Assembly: GCA_003991915.1 (NCBI GenBank)
Contig: RQTK01000050.1
Location: forward strand, 844,227-908,226
Length of the DNA stretch: 64,000 bases
Direction of reading: 5' to 3'
DNA from: Elysia chlorotica
Lineage: Eukaryota; Mollusca; Gastropoda; Plakobranchidae
Made by a program: the position numbers and the translations under genes. This document shows positions 1 through 11,575 of the stretch, piece by piece. The notes under the pieces were generated by a model. That model saw only the letters and a list, made by a program, of their open reading frames with translations. It was not told the origin of the DNA and did no database searches. The stretch's first letter is position 1. Every line of letters begins with the position of its first letter.

Positions 1-1043
1 TATTCAACTGTCCGAAACTACTGCTCCTCTGCACAAAACTTCTTCCACATAATCCTACTTTGGAAAACACATTATATTGCGGAAAAGACCAACTAGAAAG
101 GACATAAATTCTTCATCGTGTCATCAAGTCGAAAGGCGCAGGCTCAAGTGGCTGCTGGAACGGAAAAGTAAAGTAAAGAATTATGTGACCAGCATATAAT
201 ATAGTGATGTGTGGAATAGGAAGCTTCATGTACCAATGTATGATTATGAACCTCGCGTAGGTCGTGACACCACATTATTATTTTGTTGCTGTTGTTATTT
301 GTTTGTCTAAGCTCCACATCCAATCATTATCGAAGATATCTCTTTGCGTTACAATTGTTGTCGGAAACTCAATTATTCAACTCTCATGTACATTGTAAAC
401 GTAAAATTTGACATTGTGTGCGCATACATACATATATGCCTTAAAAGTTAAATGTATTCTCCCTTTGATTTTCAAAAAAAGTCTTTGTGTGTCAACTGTC
501 ATGTGATGACATGAGAATGTGAGTATGTCCTTGAATTTACTCAGTCGTCTTTAAGTTAACTTAATAGATTTAGATGTCAAGGAAAATGTATTATACTCAT
601 CGTTCATTTAAATTGCGAATATAAAGTCTATAAATGATTTTTAAGTCATATTGTGCTTCCTTACAGTATATATCCATATGTGCGTGCAGCGTACTAAATA
701 TTTTAGAGACCTTAGGTGTAACGTAGTAGGCCTACAGAGTCTTGAACAAAATTGAGATTTCTCTGACTACGACTACTCGAAATACATGTAGTATGAGTAA
801 CAGTGGTTTGTTTTATTTGACTTTGATATAGGCCTACCGGTACGTTATAACTTAATTTAAGAGTAAGGGAGATAGACAGACCTATACAATTTCTGTACTG
901 TACTGTTTTAAGTGCTAATGCATGTGCTGTGTATTGAAGATTACGATAACCCATCTGTATTTAAATTAGTGCTTTCAGTACATTTGTACCCATCCGATAT
1001 AGCCCTACAATAACTTGCGATATGCTGTTAAATGTCGGAAACC

Positions 1044-1095
<52 letters not shown>

Positions 1096-2538
1096 GTTGT
1101 TATTATTAGTAGTTTTAGCTTTAGTACCGGGGTCACCGTGGCGCCAAACCTAAACTTTGACTTTTCGTTGAACGGGTCCTACTCCAAGTGTGATACATCA
1201 TGTAAATCTTTCCTGGTTTATCCTGTCGCTACAGTGTTAGGTTCATAGTCTTTAGCGGGCTTGGTGCTACATGTACGTTTTTATTTTTAGACAAATTTGT
1301 GTGTTGACTTTTTGACTTGTTTCAATCAAACAACCATGAGTAGGCCTTGGTTGGCTTAATTTTTTGTCGATAGCCATCGAGTCCCAAAGTTTCTTTTATT
1401 TAAGTTTTCAACATGTATGTCTATAATGATACTGTACGTCAACAAAAAAGTGGTGGAAAAAAGCCTTCATCAAAATCTAAAATAGACCCAGCCTTTAAAT
1501 AATTATTTGGTAAAGACTAAAGCGGAGACAAAAACTTGAATGAACTACATAATTATATATATTACATGAAACCTAGTTAAAAATGGTTCGGCATCATACT
1601 ATAGTCCTTGACACAACGTGCTCTAAATTAGACCGTTGCATTTCTGTTGTTTTTCAATGTACGGTACGCACAAGGGAGAAACGTGGGTTATAATATGTAA
1701 CACATCTATGACTACCAGGTCCTGTTGGTTTTCATTGTACAACCTTGAACAAGAACCTTGTTTTTTGTGACATGTCGCTTTTCTACTTTGGTTTCTTGTT
1801 GGATTTTTCTTTGTATTATTATATATTTATTTATTGGTATGTTTTTCACAGCACGAATACACAAACGAATGTTTATGTTTGTAAATTATGTAATTTAAGG
1901 ATAGTGTACGGTCTTGTACCTCTGTATGTTGCAAATGCTGATGATTTCTTTACAATCCTTCTCTGGTCCATTACATTGTATTTTCTTATGCTACCAAGTA
2001 CCATTAGAATTTCTTTAAACCCCCAGTACCGGGAGTGTGTGTGTGTGTGTGGTGCGGGGATTGAAATTAAATACAAATGTTATTGAAATAATATCGCGCT
2101 GTGTGTATATCCGCACAGTTTACTTATCTTCTTTTAAAAGATGTACGTCTGAAATACATGTAAATTAATAAAACGTTCTTCATGGTTGCTTTTGTGATGT
2201 TGACATGAAAATAAATTAACAATGCTTGTTGTTTCCTTTTATTTTACTACATGTATCATGTTGTTATTTTAACGACAGTGCTGATTTTAAAATTAAATGC
2301 TGATTTTAAAATTAAATTATTTTGATTTTGTATACATGCGTGCATGCTTAGATAGAAAATGAACATTTGGTGAAAAGAAATTATCAACAACAGAATTGAA
2401 GCCCCTAAATCTCTTCAGTATTCTTATGGCTAATAATATGAGTATTCATAGTAAGCTTGGTTTGTTTAAAGCGTACTTCGTAGTGACAGTCTATGCCGTG
2501 ATAGAAGACTGAACACATCGCCAGGAGTATATTAGTCA
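1..2538. other. Intergenic DNA, no gene recognised
   Basis: AT-rich non-coding DNA. The only open frames are short, low-complexity and without recognisable motifs. It contains an (ATT)n tract near 1045-1110, a short TG run near 2037-2050, and a 19-bp tandem duplication near 2279-2317 (GCTGATTTTAAAATTAAAT twice). I see nothing else supportable here. Confidence 0.6.
1045..1110. repeat. (ATT)n microsatellite
   Basis: About 22 trinucleotide units, interrupted near the right end by TTG. The run of isoleucine codons it produces in one frame is an artefact of the repeat. Confidence 0.95.
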
Positions 2539-2558
2539 TTATTTAAATAAAGCCATTC

Positions 2559-2611
<53 letters not shown>

Positions 2612-2975
2612 ATCGATCTATTCTATCTGTCTCTCAATTATGTAGCTTTTTTTCGCATACAATGATACATGCACACCACCCCCTTGTCCAATCTCTTGTG
2701 TCTGTGATCTTCTAAAGTTTAACCTTTCCTTGTTTATCTTCCTATCTCTAGCTTTATCCGTTTATCACCTTTCTCTCCCTCTCTCTCCTTGTTTTTGGTG
2801 TTTTCTTGCTCTCATAGTCATACTATAGTCACACTCATGTTCTCCTCTCACCCTCTTTGTTTTATTCTGTTACTTACAGTGTTAGTCGATACTTTCGTCT
2901 CTCTAAAAATGGCAAAAATGTTTAAGATAAAATTCAACTAACGAATCCAAAGCAAATCACATGCATTGTTTATGT
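2539..2975 (+). repeat. Left copy of tandem 0.43-kb duplication with (TATC)n
   Basis: The segment starts with TTAAATAAAGCCATTCTC, runs through a (TATC)n tract at about 2559-2610, and ends around ACGAATCCAAAGCAAATCAC. It is closely matched by 3274-3720. The flanks upstream of the two copies are unrelated, so the duplicated block begins near the AATAAA motif. The AATAAA-plus-simple-repeat head resembles retroposon 3' ends, but I cannot assign a family. Confidence 0.8.
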
Positions 2976-3273
2976 AGATCTATGCGTGTACTTTAGCTCA
3001 ATCATTAAAAGGCAATTTGCAAAGCTCTGTAAATATTTGCACGAAATCCTAATTTTTTTAAAAAATTAAGTCTTCTGTTCTATACAACTACGCGAGGTAA
3101 GGAGTAAAATTGTAGAATTAAAAAAATGATAGAAATATAATATTTCTAAGTTCTATTTCTAAGAAAAATGATATCGAAAGTGTGTTTGGATTTCAAATAA
3201 GAGTGAAATTAGGGTTTATATGGCAATGAGAGATAAGGTTCTATCATGTGACCTAAATGTATTCTTAATTAAA

Positions 3274-3292
3274 TATTTAAATAAAGCCATTC

Positions 3293-3352
<60 letters not shown>

Positions 3353-3718
3353 CATCGATCTATTCTATCTGTGTCTCTCTGTCTCTCAATTCTGTAGCTT
3401 ACAATGATACATGCACACCACCCTCTTGTCCAATCTCTTGTGTCTGTGATCTTCTACAGTTAAACCTTTCCTTGTTTATCTTCCTATCTCTAGCTTTATC
3501 CGTTTATCACCTTTCTCTCCCTCTCTCTCCTTGTTTTTTGGTGTTTTCTTGCTCCCATAGTCATACTATAGTCACACTCATGTTCTCATCTCACCCTCTT
3601 TGTTTTAATTTTATTCTGTTACTTACAGTTACAGTGTTACTCGATACTTTCGTCTCTCTAAAAATGGCAAAAATGCTTAAGATAAAACTAACGAATCCAA
3701 AGCAAATTACATACATTG

Positions 3719-3720
<2 letters not shown>
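3274..3720 (+). repeat. Right copy of tandem 0.43-kb duplication with (TATC)n
   Basis: Second copy of the block at 2539-2975, with a longer (TATC)n tract (about 3295-3351) and a few indels. It is followed by a T-run of about 31 bases (3721-3751). The 177-codon frame through this block is a repeat-driven artefact, not a gene. Confidence 0.8.
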
Positions 3721-3751
<31 letters not shown>

Positions 3752-3757
<6 letters not shown>

Positions 3758-4565
3758 GAAATACCAAAAAAAATTAATAATTATGTATATACTTTTTTTT
3801 TTTTTGTTTTTTTGTAAGACAAAAAGTTAAAATAAAAGTTGAATTTACAATTTCAGTCTCCTACATTTTTTAAATATTCTTAACAACAAAAATGGTGCTT
3901 CTAAATTTCTATTGCCTCTTTTACTTCTGCCTGCGCCCTGAATTTAAGTAACTTATAATGTGCCTTAGTTACATGTACCCGTTACTAGCTAGGCCTACAC
4001 CTTTGTTACTGGAGAGTAGTTGGACATCTGACGAAAACTACTTTACTCCAACCACCGCATTATTGACCAATGCGCGGGAAAAATGCAGGTGTCAACTCAA
4101 ATTCACTGCGAGGAAGACGACGAAAACGATTACACCGGACATGCATAATATAACTTTTTAAGTCGTTTTGTTTAAAGAATGATTAAAGAGATTATGAAAA
4201 AAGCAGGTGCAACGAATACATGTGAGAGAGAGAGATTCTCAGATAGAGAACTCAAGATCGGAATCTTGCCTGAGGCTTATGAACAGAAATAAGAAGAGAT
4301 GAACTTCATCAAAATAATACAGTTGGATGATTTTAATTAACTGCGGCAAAAATGAAATACGTACAGGTAGAAAAATGGTGATTAACCACTTGGGCATGTG
4401 AGAGATTTGACACGTATCTAATAGGACTAGAATATTTCACAATAAACATTTATCATAAACCATCGGTGTTTGCTTCACATCCAACGCCAGCGCCATATAA
4501 TTATATACGGCAGGCTATAGTAAATAAATTATGAACGAGCGCTAGCAATTTTACGTGCTGCCACA
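3752..4565. other. Intergenic DNA, nothing recognised
   Basis: T-rich and A-rich non-coding DNA. No coding frame has recognisable similarity. A short GA run lies near 4224-4235. Confidence 0.5.
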
Positions 4566-4577
4566 CAGAGACCGTAC

Positions 4578-4661
4578 GAGGAAACCTGAACTCCTGTCTC
4601 AGCAAGTCACATTACACAGTATGTACTAACACCGACCCAACCAGTTGGGGACGAAATTGGA
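4578..4661 (-). repeat. Partial tRNA-derived SINE, inverted next to a full copy
   Basis: Body fragment of the same SINE family as 4724-4980 but on the opposite strand. It shows the ACTCCTGTCTCAGC and ACCGACCCAACCAGT blocks. The two copies form an inverted pair separated by about 60 bases. Confidence 0.7.
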
Positions 4662-4723
4662 CAACTATAATTTGGAACAATCGTGGGTTTTGGCTCGGGG
4701 ACCTCAACGCTCTACCTCTCAAG

Positions 4724-4980
4724 CCGGGGGACGCGGTGGTCCAGGGGTAGAACATCGGCTTCCGACGCAGAAGGTCCCGAGTTCGAATCCTGGCTGTTGC
4801 GTTCCCTACTGGTTGGGTCGGTGTCAGTACATGTATATTGTGACCGGCTGAGACAGGAGTCATGGTATCCCCGCTCTGTCTCGTGTGTGGCACCACATAA
4901 AAATGTCAGACATCCGTCTTGGTGCCCGTCCACAATATAGCCTTTATAGTGCTGCTGTCGGACGTTAAACCAACCCAACA
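4724..4980 (+). repeat. Full-length tRNA-derived SINE with 10-bp target-site duplication
   Basis: The element is flanked by the perfect direct repeat ACCTCTCAAG at 4714-4723 and 4981-4990, which defines its ends. The head carries a polymerase III A box, TGGTCCAGGGG (4737-4747), and B box, GTTCGAATC (4781-4789), in the order and spacing of a tRNA gene. The body follows, and the tail ends in GGACGTTAAACCAACCCAACA. It is the best-preserved copy of a family with at least nine other pieces in this window. The head looks most like tRNA-Gly or tRNA-Arg, but the cloverleaf is degenerate, so it is not a functional tRNA gene. Confidence 0.85.
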
Positions 4981-5562
4981 ACCTCTCAAGCTAGTTGGCC
5001 ACCCTGATTTAGAAATGAACATTGAACAGTTTGTTAACAAAGCAAATTCAATTTTGTCCAGTATCTGCATCAAAACTACAGTACTGTAAGGTTAATATAA
5101 AATAATGTAATAAAAAAAACATACCGTACCGGAATGATAGATGCGTGTCTTGACACCACAGTAGAATAATTATGTTCAGAACGGCTAATTTAAATAGGCT
5201 ACAAAGGAGGCGTAATGAGTCACTAATGAAGACAACATCTCTAAGAATGTATCCTGTCTGTGAAAAAGTGTCATAAATGGCATTCCTACACGAGGATATC
5301 AAACTGTTATTGCACACTTCATACAAAGAGAAGTCCTCAAAATATCACACGAGGGACATTTCGGTATTTTTTAAATGTCCTGAAAGTGTTGGCCACAACC
5401 ATATTAACCAGAAAATTGAGGGAATTCTATTGAGATGTCAGCGTTGAATCAAACTTACTGAGAAACCATCAGAGAGACTAGAACCTCTGATAGTGATAGC
5501 CTACCATCAGAACTTCCGAATCAACCATTTGAAAAAATCGAAGTAGAGTTGAATTGAGTTGT

Positions 5563-5690
5563 TTTGACTGTGGACAGGTCCGAAGACTGACGTCTGATAA
5601 TTGTATGTGCTGTCAGTATCACACACGAAACAGGGCGGGGATACCATGACTCTTGTCTCAGCCGGTCATATACTGATACATATACCGGAT
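5563..5690 (-). repeat. Partial tRNA-derived SINE
   Basis: Tail and body portion of the SINE family, with GGCGGGGATACCATGACTC and TCTCAGCCGGTCA blocks. It diverges before the tRNA-like head. Confidence 0.7.
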
Positions 5691-6142
5691 ATATATAGTC
5701 GGAATAGATATGTGAGCTCCAAAAGAAGAACCAATCTGTAATTATAATAAATACATGTACATGTATTATTGTAATTTTGCAATTTTGGGGTGGAGTTTGT
5801 AGTAGAATACAGATACTCCAGGGATCCAAAAATATCAGGAAGCAGACTTTATTTTAAAATCTAAAGGTCTGGAGCTCTGACAGAAGAAATCAAGAATATC
5901 CATTCGGTTCCGAAGCTTGGTGCCATTTTACATTGATGCAACTAGAAACGGGGGTTCAGGAATTGTTTAAAAAAATATACATATTTTTAAATAGAACCTC
6001 AGAAGCACATTCTCTTGCTGCGGGCAAACTGGCATCTAACTTCCAGCCCCACACTCCGTCATTTTACCACGATCACGCAATCCCCTACACTGCAGATTTG
6101 ATCATTGATTGACTTAGCGATATAGAAGAGGTTCGAGGAAAT
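5691..6142. other. Intergenic DNA, nothing recognised
   Basis: Non-coding DNA between two SINE copies. No coding potential or clear repeat seen. Confidence 0.5.
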
Positions 6143-6410
6143 TGAGTTGGTTTAACTTCCAACATCAGCACTGTATATGTTATATTGTAGACGGGCCCCA
6201 AGACTGAAGTCTGACAATTTTATGTGCTGCCACACACGAGACAGGGCGGGGATAACATGATAACATGACTCCTGTCTCAGCCGGTCACATTAAACTGACA
6301 CCGACCCAACCAGTAGGGAGCGAAATCGACAGGACTCGAACCACAGGCCTATTGCGTCGGAAGCCGGTGTTCTAACGCTGGGCCACCGTGCAACCCGCGT
6401 GCAACCTCCG
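6143..6410 (-). repeat. Near full-length tRNA-derived SINE
   Basis: Minus-strand copy running from the tail (GTTGGTTTAACTTCCAACATC) through the body to the tRNA-like head at the right (complement of TCTAACGCTGGGCCACC). Its head abuts the duplicated segment at 6411-7861. A second piece of SINE head lies at the other end of that segment. Confidence 0.8.
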
Positions 6411-7861
6411 TCTCTGAATCTGCCTGTTCCACGATTCCAAAATGACAAAATTTTAACTCCACCCCCCCCCCCTTTCCTAATTGTACTAGTGTCAAGAGAC
6501 TTGGCCCCTCAGTTACAAAAGCCTCTCTAGGATCGTACCAGTCGCTCGCGCGTGTGTAGTATATAGTGCCTATATTTCTCCCAAGGATCTTGTCAATTTT
6601 TATTTTAATAAAAATAAGTTAAGAAATAATGTATCATGGTAAAACTTCAATAAAATAAACCGAATGAACACAGATCATCTTTATCAAGAAGATCAAGATC
6701 TAGTAAAACTGCAAGTAATATAATTTCAACTTTGAACAGAAATACACTGTATACAGTTGGATCAAGGACTGAAGGTGAGAGGAATTCAACTAAGGTACAA
6801 AATGACTTTGAACATCCCAATAGGCAACAATAGGCACGACTTCCAACAAAGTCACACAAAATATAAATTATAGAAAAACACAATCCTCTTTCACATTGTT
6901 TTTAATAAGTTTTAAACAGTTTTGTTTTAAAAGAAAAACATAAAAAACAACAAAAAGAAGAAAAAAAAAACAAGCATAAAATCGAGAACATGTATTTCTT
7001 TACTGGAACTTTACAGCTTTTTACATAATTATTGTGACTCTGTAGTAATTCCAGAATTGTACAGATAGAGTAATTTTTTTTCAACCAAACAAAGTATCGG
7101 CATTGAGAATTAATATGACTAAAAGCAAGACAAATTTACAGCAAAGGAAAAATATTAAATTGTTTCTGAAAAAAAAATTAACCAGAATAATTTTTTGAAC
7201 TTTTTCGATATACATGTAAACTTTTTTGTCATAAACACTGAGAAGAAAAAGAGAAAGTATCATAAGATTGAGTTTGACGAGGAATCCACAAGGAAAGTAG
7301 CAAAGGATAAAGCCAAAAACAATACTGACAAGGACTTAGGGCTGAAAAGAAAAAAAAGACAAAGTCATGAAGAGAATTGGAAGACTTAGCACAAGACAGA
7401 AGATAATGGAAAGTTGTTTTTTTTTCGTTTTCCAAAGCTCTGTTGGGAAACGACAGACAAAGAAGAAGAAAAGCAATCAATCTATATGGGAATTAAGGAT
7501 AATGAAAAAAACTGCTTCAATATGATAAATTAAGTTAATAAGGCCCACTTATAATAGAATGACTGCACATTTAAAAACAGTATCCTCCAAAAGGACAAAA
7601 AGATGAAGCTATTCATCTTAATCTAAGACTAAAAAAATATTGCACAGTGGAAATTGTTGAACTGATTAATTCAAATCAGTTAAGCTAAATACATTATACA
7701 ACATAATAGGCATAAAAAACAACAATATGCATGTCCCTCAGACTAAACCATATTAGGTAAGCAAGATTTTTAAAAATTACATGTAAATAAACTATGCTTT
7801 CCAATACCTGTACCATTGTAGTTGTATAACAAACCACCATAGATATTGTTATGGATTTAAT
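6411..7861. repeat. 1.45-kb duplicated segment, copy 1
   Basis: This block is repeated at high identity, with small indels, at about 10147-11575. It starts CTCCGTCTCTGAATCTGCC, contains a C-run, and ends near GTTATGGATTTAATAATTG. A lysine-rich 64-codon frame (7195-7389, plus) is present, but the matching frame in copy 2 is interrupted by an indel, so it is probably not coding. I recognise no transposase, terminal repeats or RNA gene, and what the segment is remains unknown. Confidence 0.8.
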
Positions 7862-7912
7862 AATTGAAAGCCGGTGTTCTAACGCTGGGCCACCGCGCAC
7901 CCCGCGATATAG
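7862..7912 (-). repeat. SINE head fragment at the edge of the duplicated segment
   Basis: Contains GCCGGTGTTCTAACGCTGGG, which also occurs at the left side of the duplicated segment (about 6364-6395). The segment is therefore flanked by about 45-bp direct repeats of SINE head. Confidence 0.7.
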
Positions 7913-8125
7913 AATAAGGGTTGTCACATCGGTCACATAGAAATTAAACCTTGCACTTTCACAATATCACCAGTTAGTGTTATGTACGGTCTCTGAAGTG
8001 TCATCTGTGCATGATTAGTTTTGAAGAAAGCTATGACTTGGTTAAAATCGTAAAAAAAAAAAAAAAAAAACTGCTTTGCTACGCTTGGCGCCTATTATTA
8101 CATTTAGTATAAATTGCAGACAAGT

Positions 8126-8226
8126 GGGTCGTAAGTACAATGTTGCGGTATTCCAACGATTCATATTCGCAAATTGTTACGGATTACGACGCGTCCTAAC
8201 CTACCGCGACATTGTACTTGCGGCCC
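8126..8226 (+). other. 25-bp inverted repeat forming a hairpin with a 51-nt loop
   Basis: The arms are 8126-8150 (GGGTCGTAAGTACAATG...) and 8202-8226 (...CATTGTACTTGCGGCCC). In plus-strand RNA all 25 positions pair, counting three G-U wobbles. On the minus strand the same three positions would be A-C mismatches. The loop is 8151-8201. It could be a small structured RNA, the remnant of an inverted-repeat element, or chance. No flanking target-site duplication was seen. Confidence 0.6.
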
Positions 8227-8360
8227 CTGGTAATTAGTATATAGTCTTCCGTAACGTTGGCGAAAATGTACCGATCGGTTCATGTATTCTCAGAAGTTCC
8301 CGCATCTTGTGTCCAAATTTTAGTCAGGTTCAAATTAAACTTGTTTTTTTTTTAATATAT

Positions 8361-8460
8361 ATATATTGATTATTTACGATATTTCTCATTACCGATACTA
8401 AGTTTCAAATTAAGCTTAAATTGTTTTTATATTTACGATATTTCTCATTACCGATACTTT
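8361..8460. repeat. Short tandem duplication, about 56 bp
   Basis: TTACGATATTTCTCATTACC followed by GATACT occurs twice, with AAGTTTCAAATTAAGC-type sequence between the copies. Confidence 0.75.
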
Positions 8461-8635
8461 TGGGACTTGCCTCGTAGTCGTACATGTTCAGGTTCTGTCC
8501 CCGCAGAAAGTGTTGCGATTGAAAGAGGCAAAAGTTGCAAAAAGCTGCGGCATAATTGTAGCTTTAATAAGTTTGAAGACGAGATAAAACAAAGAAATAG
8601 TGGATGCAAATTCACCATTTTAATAAGAGTGCTGT

Positions 8636-9590
8636 TTTTTTTTTTTTAAATCATTTTTAAAAAGAAATATATTGAAATATTTTATGAAAAGCGACTCATT
8701 AGACATTGATCTAATAAAAAGAGGTAGAGATTTCCAAACAGTGGGACCAGCTTTGGAAAAGGGCCGATTTCTATGTGATACGAGATTGATCCTAGCAGTG
8801 TGCAAGAGACTTGTTTTTAGACCGTAACTGATATCCAGAGTTGTATGGTGAGATAAGTTCTTTAATGTTGTAGGGTGAGTTATTACTTAGCGCTTTAAAA
8901 CAAAGAAGAGCAATTCTGCACTCAATTCTAGCCGAAACGAGGAGCCAATGGTGGCAAGTAATTTGTCAGAGATGAGTGACGTAACATCATTATCCCTTCT
9001 TGATTTTTCTAAGTAGCATTGTAGAAGCTGTTTGCACGTAACATGAAGCCACCGTTTTACACGTATGCTTGAGCAAGTAATTCCGCACAGCACAGCTGCC
9101 TTTGACAGGGAGATGTTGGTTGCTGACAGCATTGAAACCCATTCCGCGCACATTCATTGTGGAGAGTTCTAACTTCTAACAAAAATAGCCAAAATATAGA
9201 TTTTCGAGGGAGTGATAAGCATGTACATGTGTGCAAACGATAAATAAATTCTAACTTCATCTTGCGGTTAATAGTAAGTATGAATCTAGGATTGGGATTA
9301 TTGTGAAGGAATTGTGCGAAGGTGGAACGACTGGCAGAAGGAACCGCTACCCTTAAAATTGAATTTATTTTGCAAGAGCTTTGAATCGAGGTCTTGATAA
9401 AGTAGGCCTACAGTTTAAGTCACTGAACAGTGTACGAGTGAACATTTTTTCGCATAATAAGGGTAACACTGATTTATATGGACTCCATTCAGTTATTTGA
9501 AAACCTGCTTTTAAGATATGATGATAGATTGATACACCAAGATTATTTTTGCTGTTTACCAACCGACCAGCTTAAGATCTGTTAATACAG
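8636..9590 (-). mobile_element. Possible degraded non-LTR retrotransposon 3' region
   Basis: The frame at 8805-8620 on the minus strand reads RPFSKAGPTVWKSLPLFIRS. This resembles the conserved tail of Jockey/CR1-type LINE ORF2 proteins, which typically read R-x-F-S-x-A-x-P-x-x-W-N-S-L-P. A T-rich run at 8635-8647 on the plus strand would be its A-tail. The DNA up to about 9590 holds only short open frames without recognisable reverse transcriptase motifs, so it is either very decayed or unrelated. The family assignment is tentative. Confidence 0.35.
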
Positions 9591-10146
9591 AGCGCAAACG
9601 CGATCGCGGGTTTTCGCCCTAAAATGATCGAGTCATTTCAAAGAGGATAATGAACTTTTTCGCGCGGTCGACCACCTAAATTGCCCCAGGCCGAATTCTT
9701 GAGAGTGCCACGGCGACTTTGTGCTATCAAGTAACGTTGTATCAACCAATCATCTAGTACCACTTCCCTTGCTTGCATTATTTCCGAAAATAAAAACGTG
9801 TAGGCATGGGGAATTAGAGAGAAAATTCATTGAATTGAATTTGACTTTACTTTGCCTGTTTCAACAAAGGTATGGAGCTTGAGAAGAAAATAGCATAAAT
9901 ATATGATTCAATTCATTATTTTATACGTTTTAACTTTCATGTCAACAGTCTTCATAATGACGCCATTTTAGTATATGAGCTAATATCTCCTCAGTGTCTG
10001 ACTCTGCCTGTTCCACGATTCCAAAATGACAAAATTTTAACTCTCACAACAAGAAAATGACGAGCCTCGAAAGCCGTACGCGGTTTTATAAAAGGAGATT
10101 CACAGAGCAAAAATGTAAACTTTCATCTCTCCCCCCCCCCCCCCCC
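9591..10146. other. Intergenic DNA with a GC-richer patch
   Basis: Positions 9590-9725 are clearly GC- and CpG-richer than the surroundings. At 9998-10045 a third, short copy of the start of the duplicated segment appears (TGCCTGTTCCACGATTCC). A C-run lies at about 10131-10146. No gene recognised. Confidence 0.5.
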
Positions 10147-11575
10147 TCCGTCTCTGAATCTGCCTGTTCCACGATTCCAAAATGCAAAATTTTAACTCCC
10201 CCCCCCCCCCCCCTTTCCTACTTGTACTAGTGTCAAGAGACTTGGCCTGTCAGTTACAAAAGCCTCGCTAGGACCGTACCAGTTGCTCGCGTGTGTGTAG
10301 TATATAGTGCCTATATTTCTCCCAAGGATCTTGTCAATTTTTATTTTAATAAAAATAAGTTAAGAAATAATGTATCATGGTAAACTTCAGCAATAAAATA
10401 AACCCAATGAACACAGATCATCTGTATCAAGAAGATCAAGATCTAGTAAAACTACAAGTAATATAATTTCAACTTTGAACAGAAATACACTGTATACAGT
10501 TGGATCAAGGAGAGAGGAATTCAACTAAGGTACAAAATGACTTTGAACATCCCAATAGGCAACAATAGGCACAGCTTTCAACAAAGGCACACGAAATATA
10601 AATTATAGAAAAACACAATCCTCTTTCACATTGTTTTTAATAAGTTTTAAGCAGTTTTGTTTAAAAAGAAAAACATAAAAAACAACAAGCATTAAATCGA
10701 GAACATGTATTTCTTTACTGCAACTTAACAGCTTTCTACATAATTATTGTGACTCTGTAGTAATTCCAGAATTGTACAGATAGAGTAATTTTTTTTCAAC
10801 CAAACAAAGTATCGGCATTGAGAATTAATAAGACTAAAAGCAAGACAAATTTACAGCTAAGGAAAAATATTAAATTGTTTCTGAAAAAAAAATTAACCAG
10901 AATAATTTTTTGAACTTTTTCGATATACATGTAAACTTTTTTTGTCATAAACACTGAGAAGAAAAAGAGAAAGTATCATAAGATTGAGTTTGACGAGGAA
11001 TCCACAAGGAAAGTAGCAAAGGATAAAGCCAAAAACAATACTGACAAGGACTAAGGGCTGAAAAGAAAAAAAGACAAAGTCATGGAGAGAATTGGAAGAC
11101 TTAGCACAAGACAGAAGCTAATGGAAAGTTGTTTTTTTTCGTTTTCCAAAGCTCTGTTGGGAAACGACAGACAAAGAAGAAGAAGAAAAGCAATCTATCT
11201 AGATGGGAATTAAGGATAATGAAAAAAACTGCTTCAACATGATAAATTAAGTTAATAAGGCCCACTTATAAATAGAATGACTGCACATTTAAAAACAGTA
11301 TCCTCCAAAAGGACAAAAAGATGAAGCTATTCATCTTAATCTAAGACTAAAAAAATATTGCACAGTGGAAATTGTTGAACTGATTAATTCAAATCAGTTA
11401 AGCTAAATACATTATAATAGGCATAAAAAACAACAATATGCATGCCCCTCACACTAAACCATATTAGGTAAGCAAGATTTTTAAAAATTACATGTAAATA
11501 AACAATGCTTTCCAATACCTGTACCATTGTAGTTGTATAACAAACCACCATAGATATTGTTATGGATTTAATAAT
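10147..11575. repeat. 1.45-kb duplicated segment, copy 2
   Basis: Direct repeat of 6411-7861 in the same orientation, with scattered substitutions, small indels and different C-run lengths. Unlike copy 1 it is not flanked by SINE pieces: the left flank is a C-run after a partial copy of the segment start, and the right flank is ATTACATCAACAAC. Confidence 0.8.

Noticed and set aside
3220-3753. 177-codon open frame on the plus strand
   Set aside because: Built from a (TATC)n microsatellite, pyrimidine-rich DNA and a T-run. No protein features.
4737-4800. tRNA gene
   Set aside because: The A and B boxes are present but the acceptor and anticodon stems do not pair, and the sequence continues into a SINE body with target-site duplications.
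7195-7389. Lysine-rich 64-codon frame in duplicated segment copy 1
   Set aside because: The corresponding frame in copy 2 is disrupted by an indel and there is no similarity to a known protein. Coding use is not supported.
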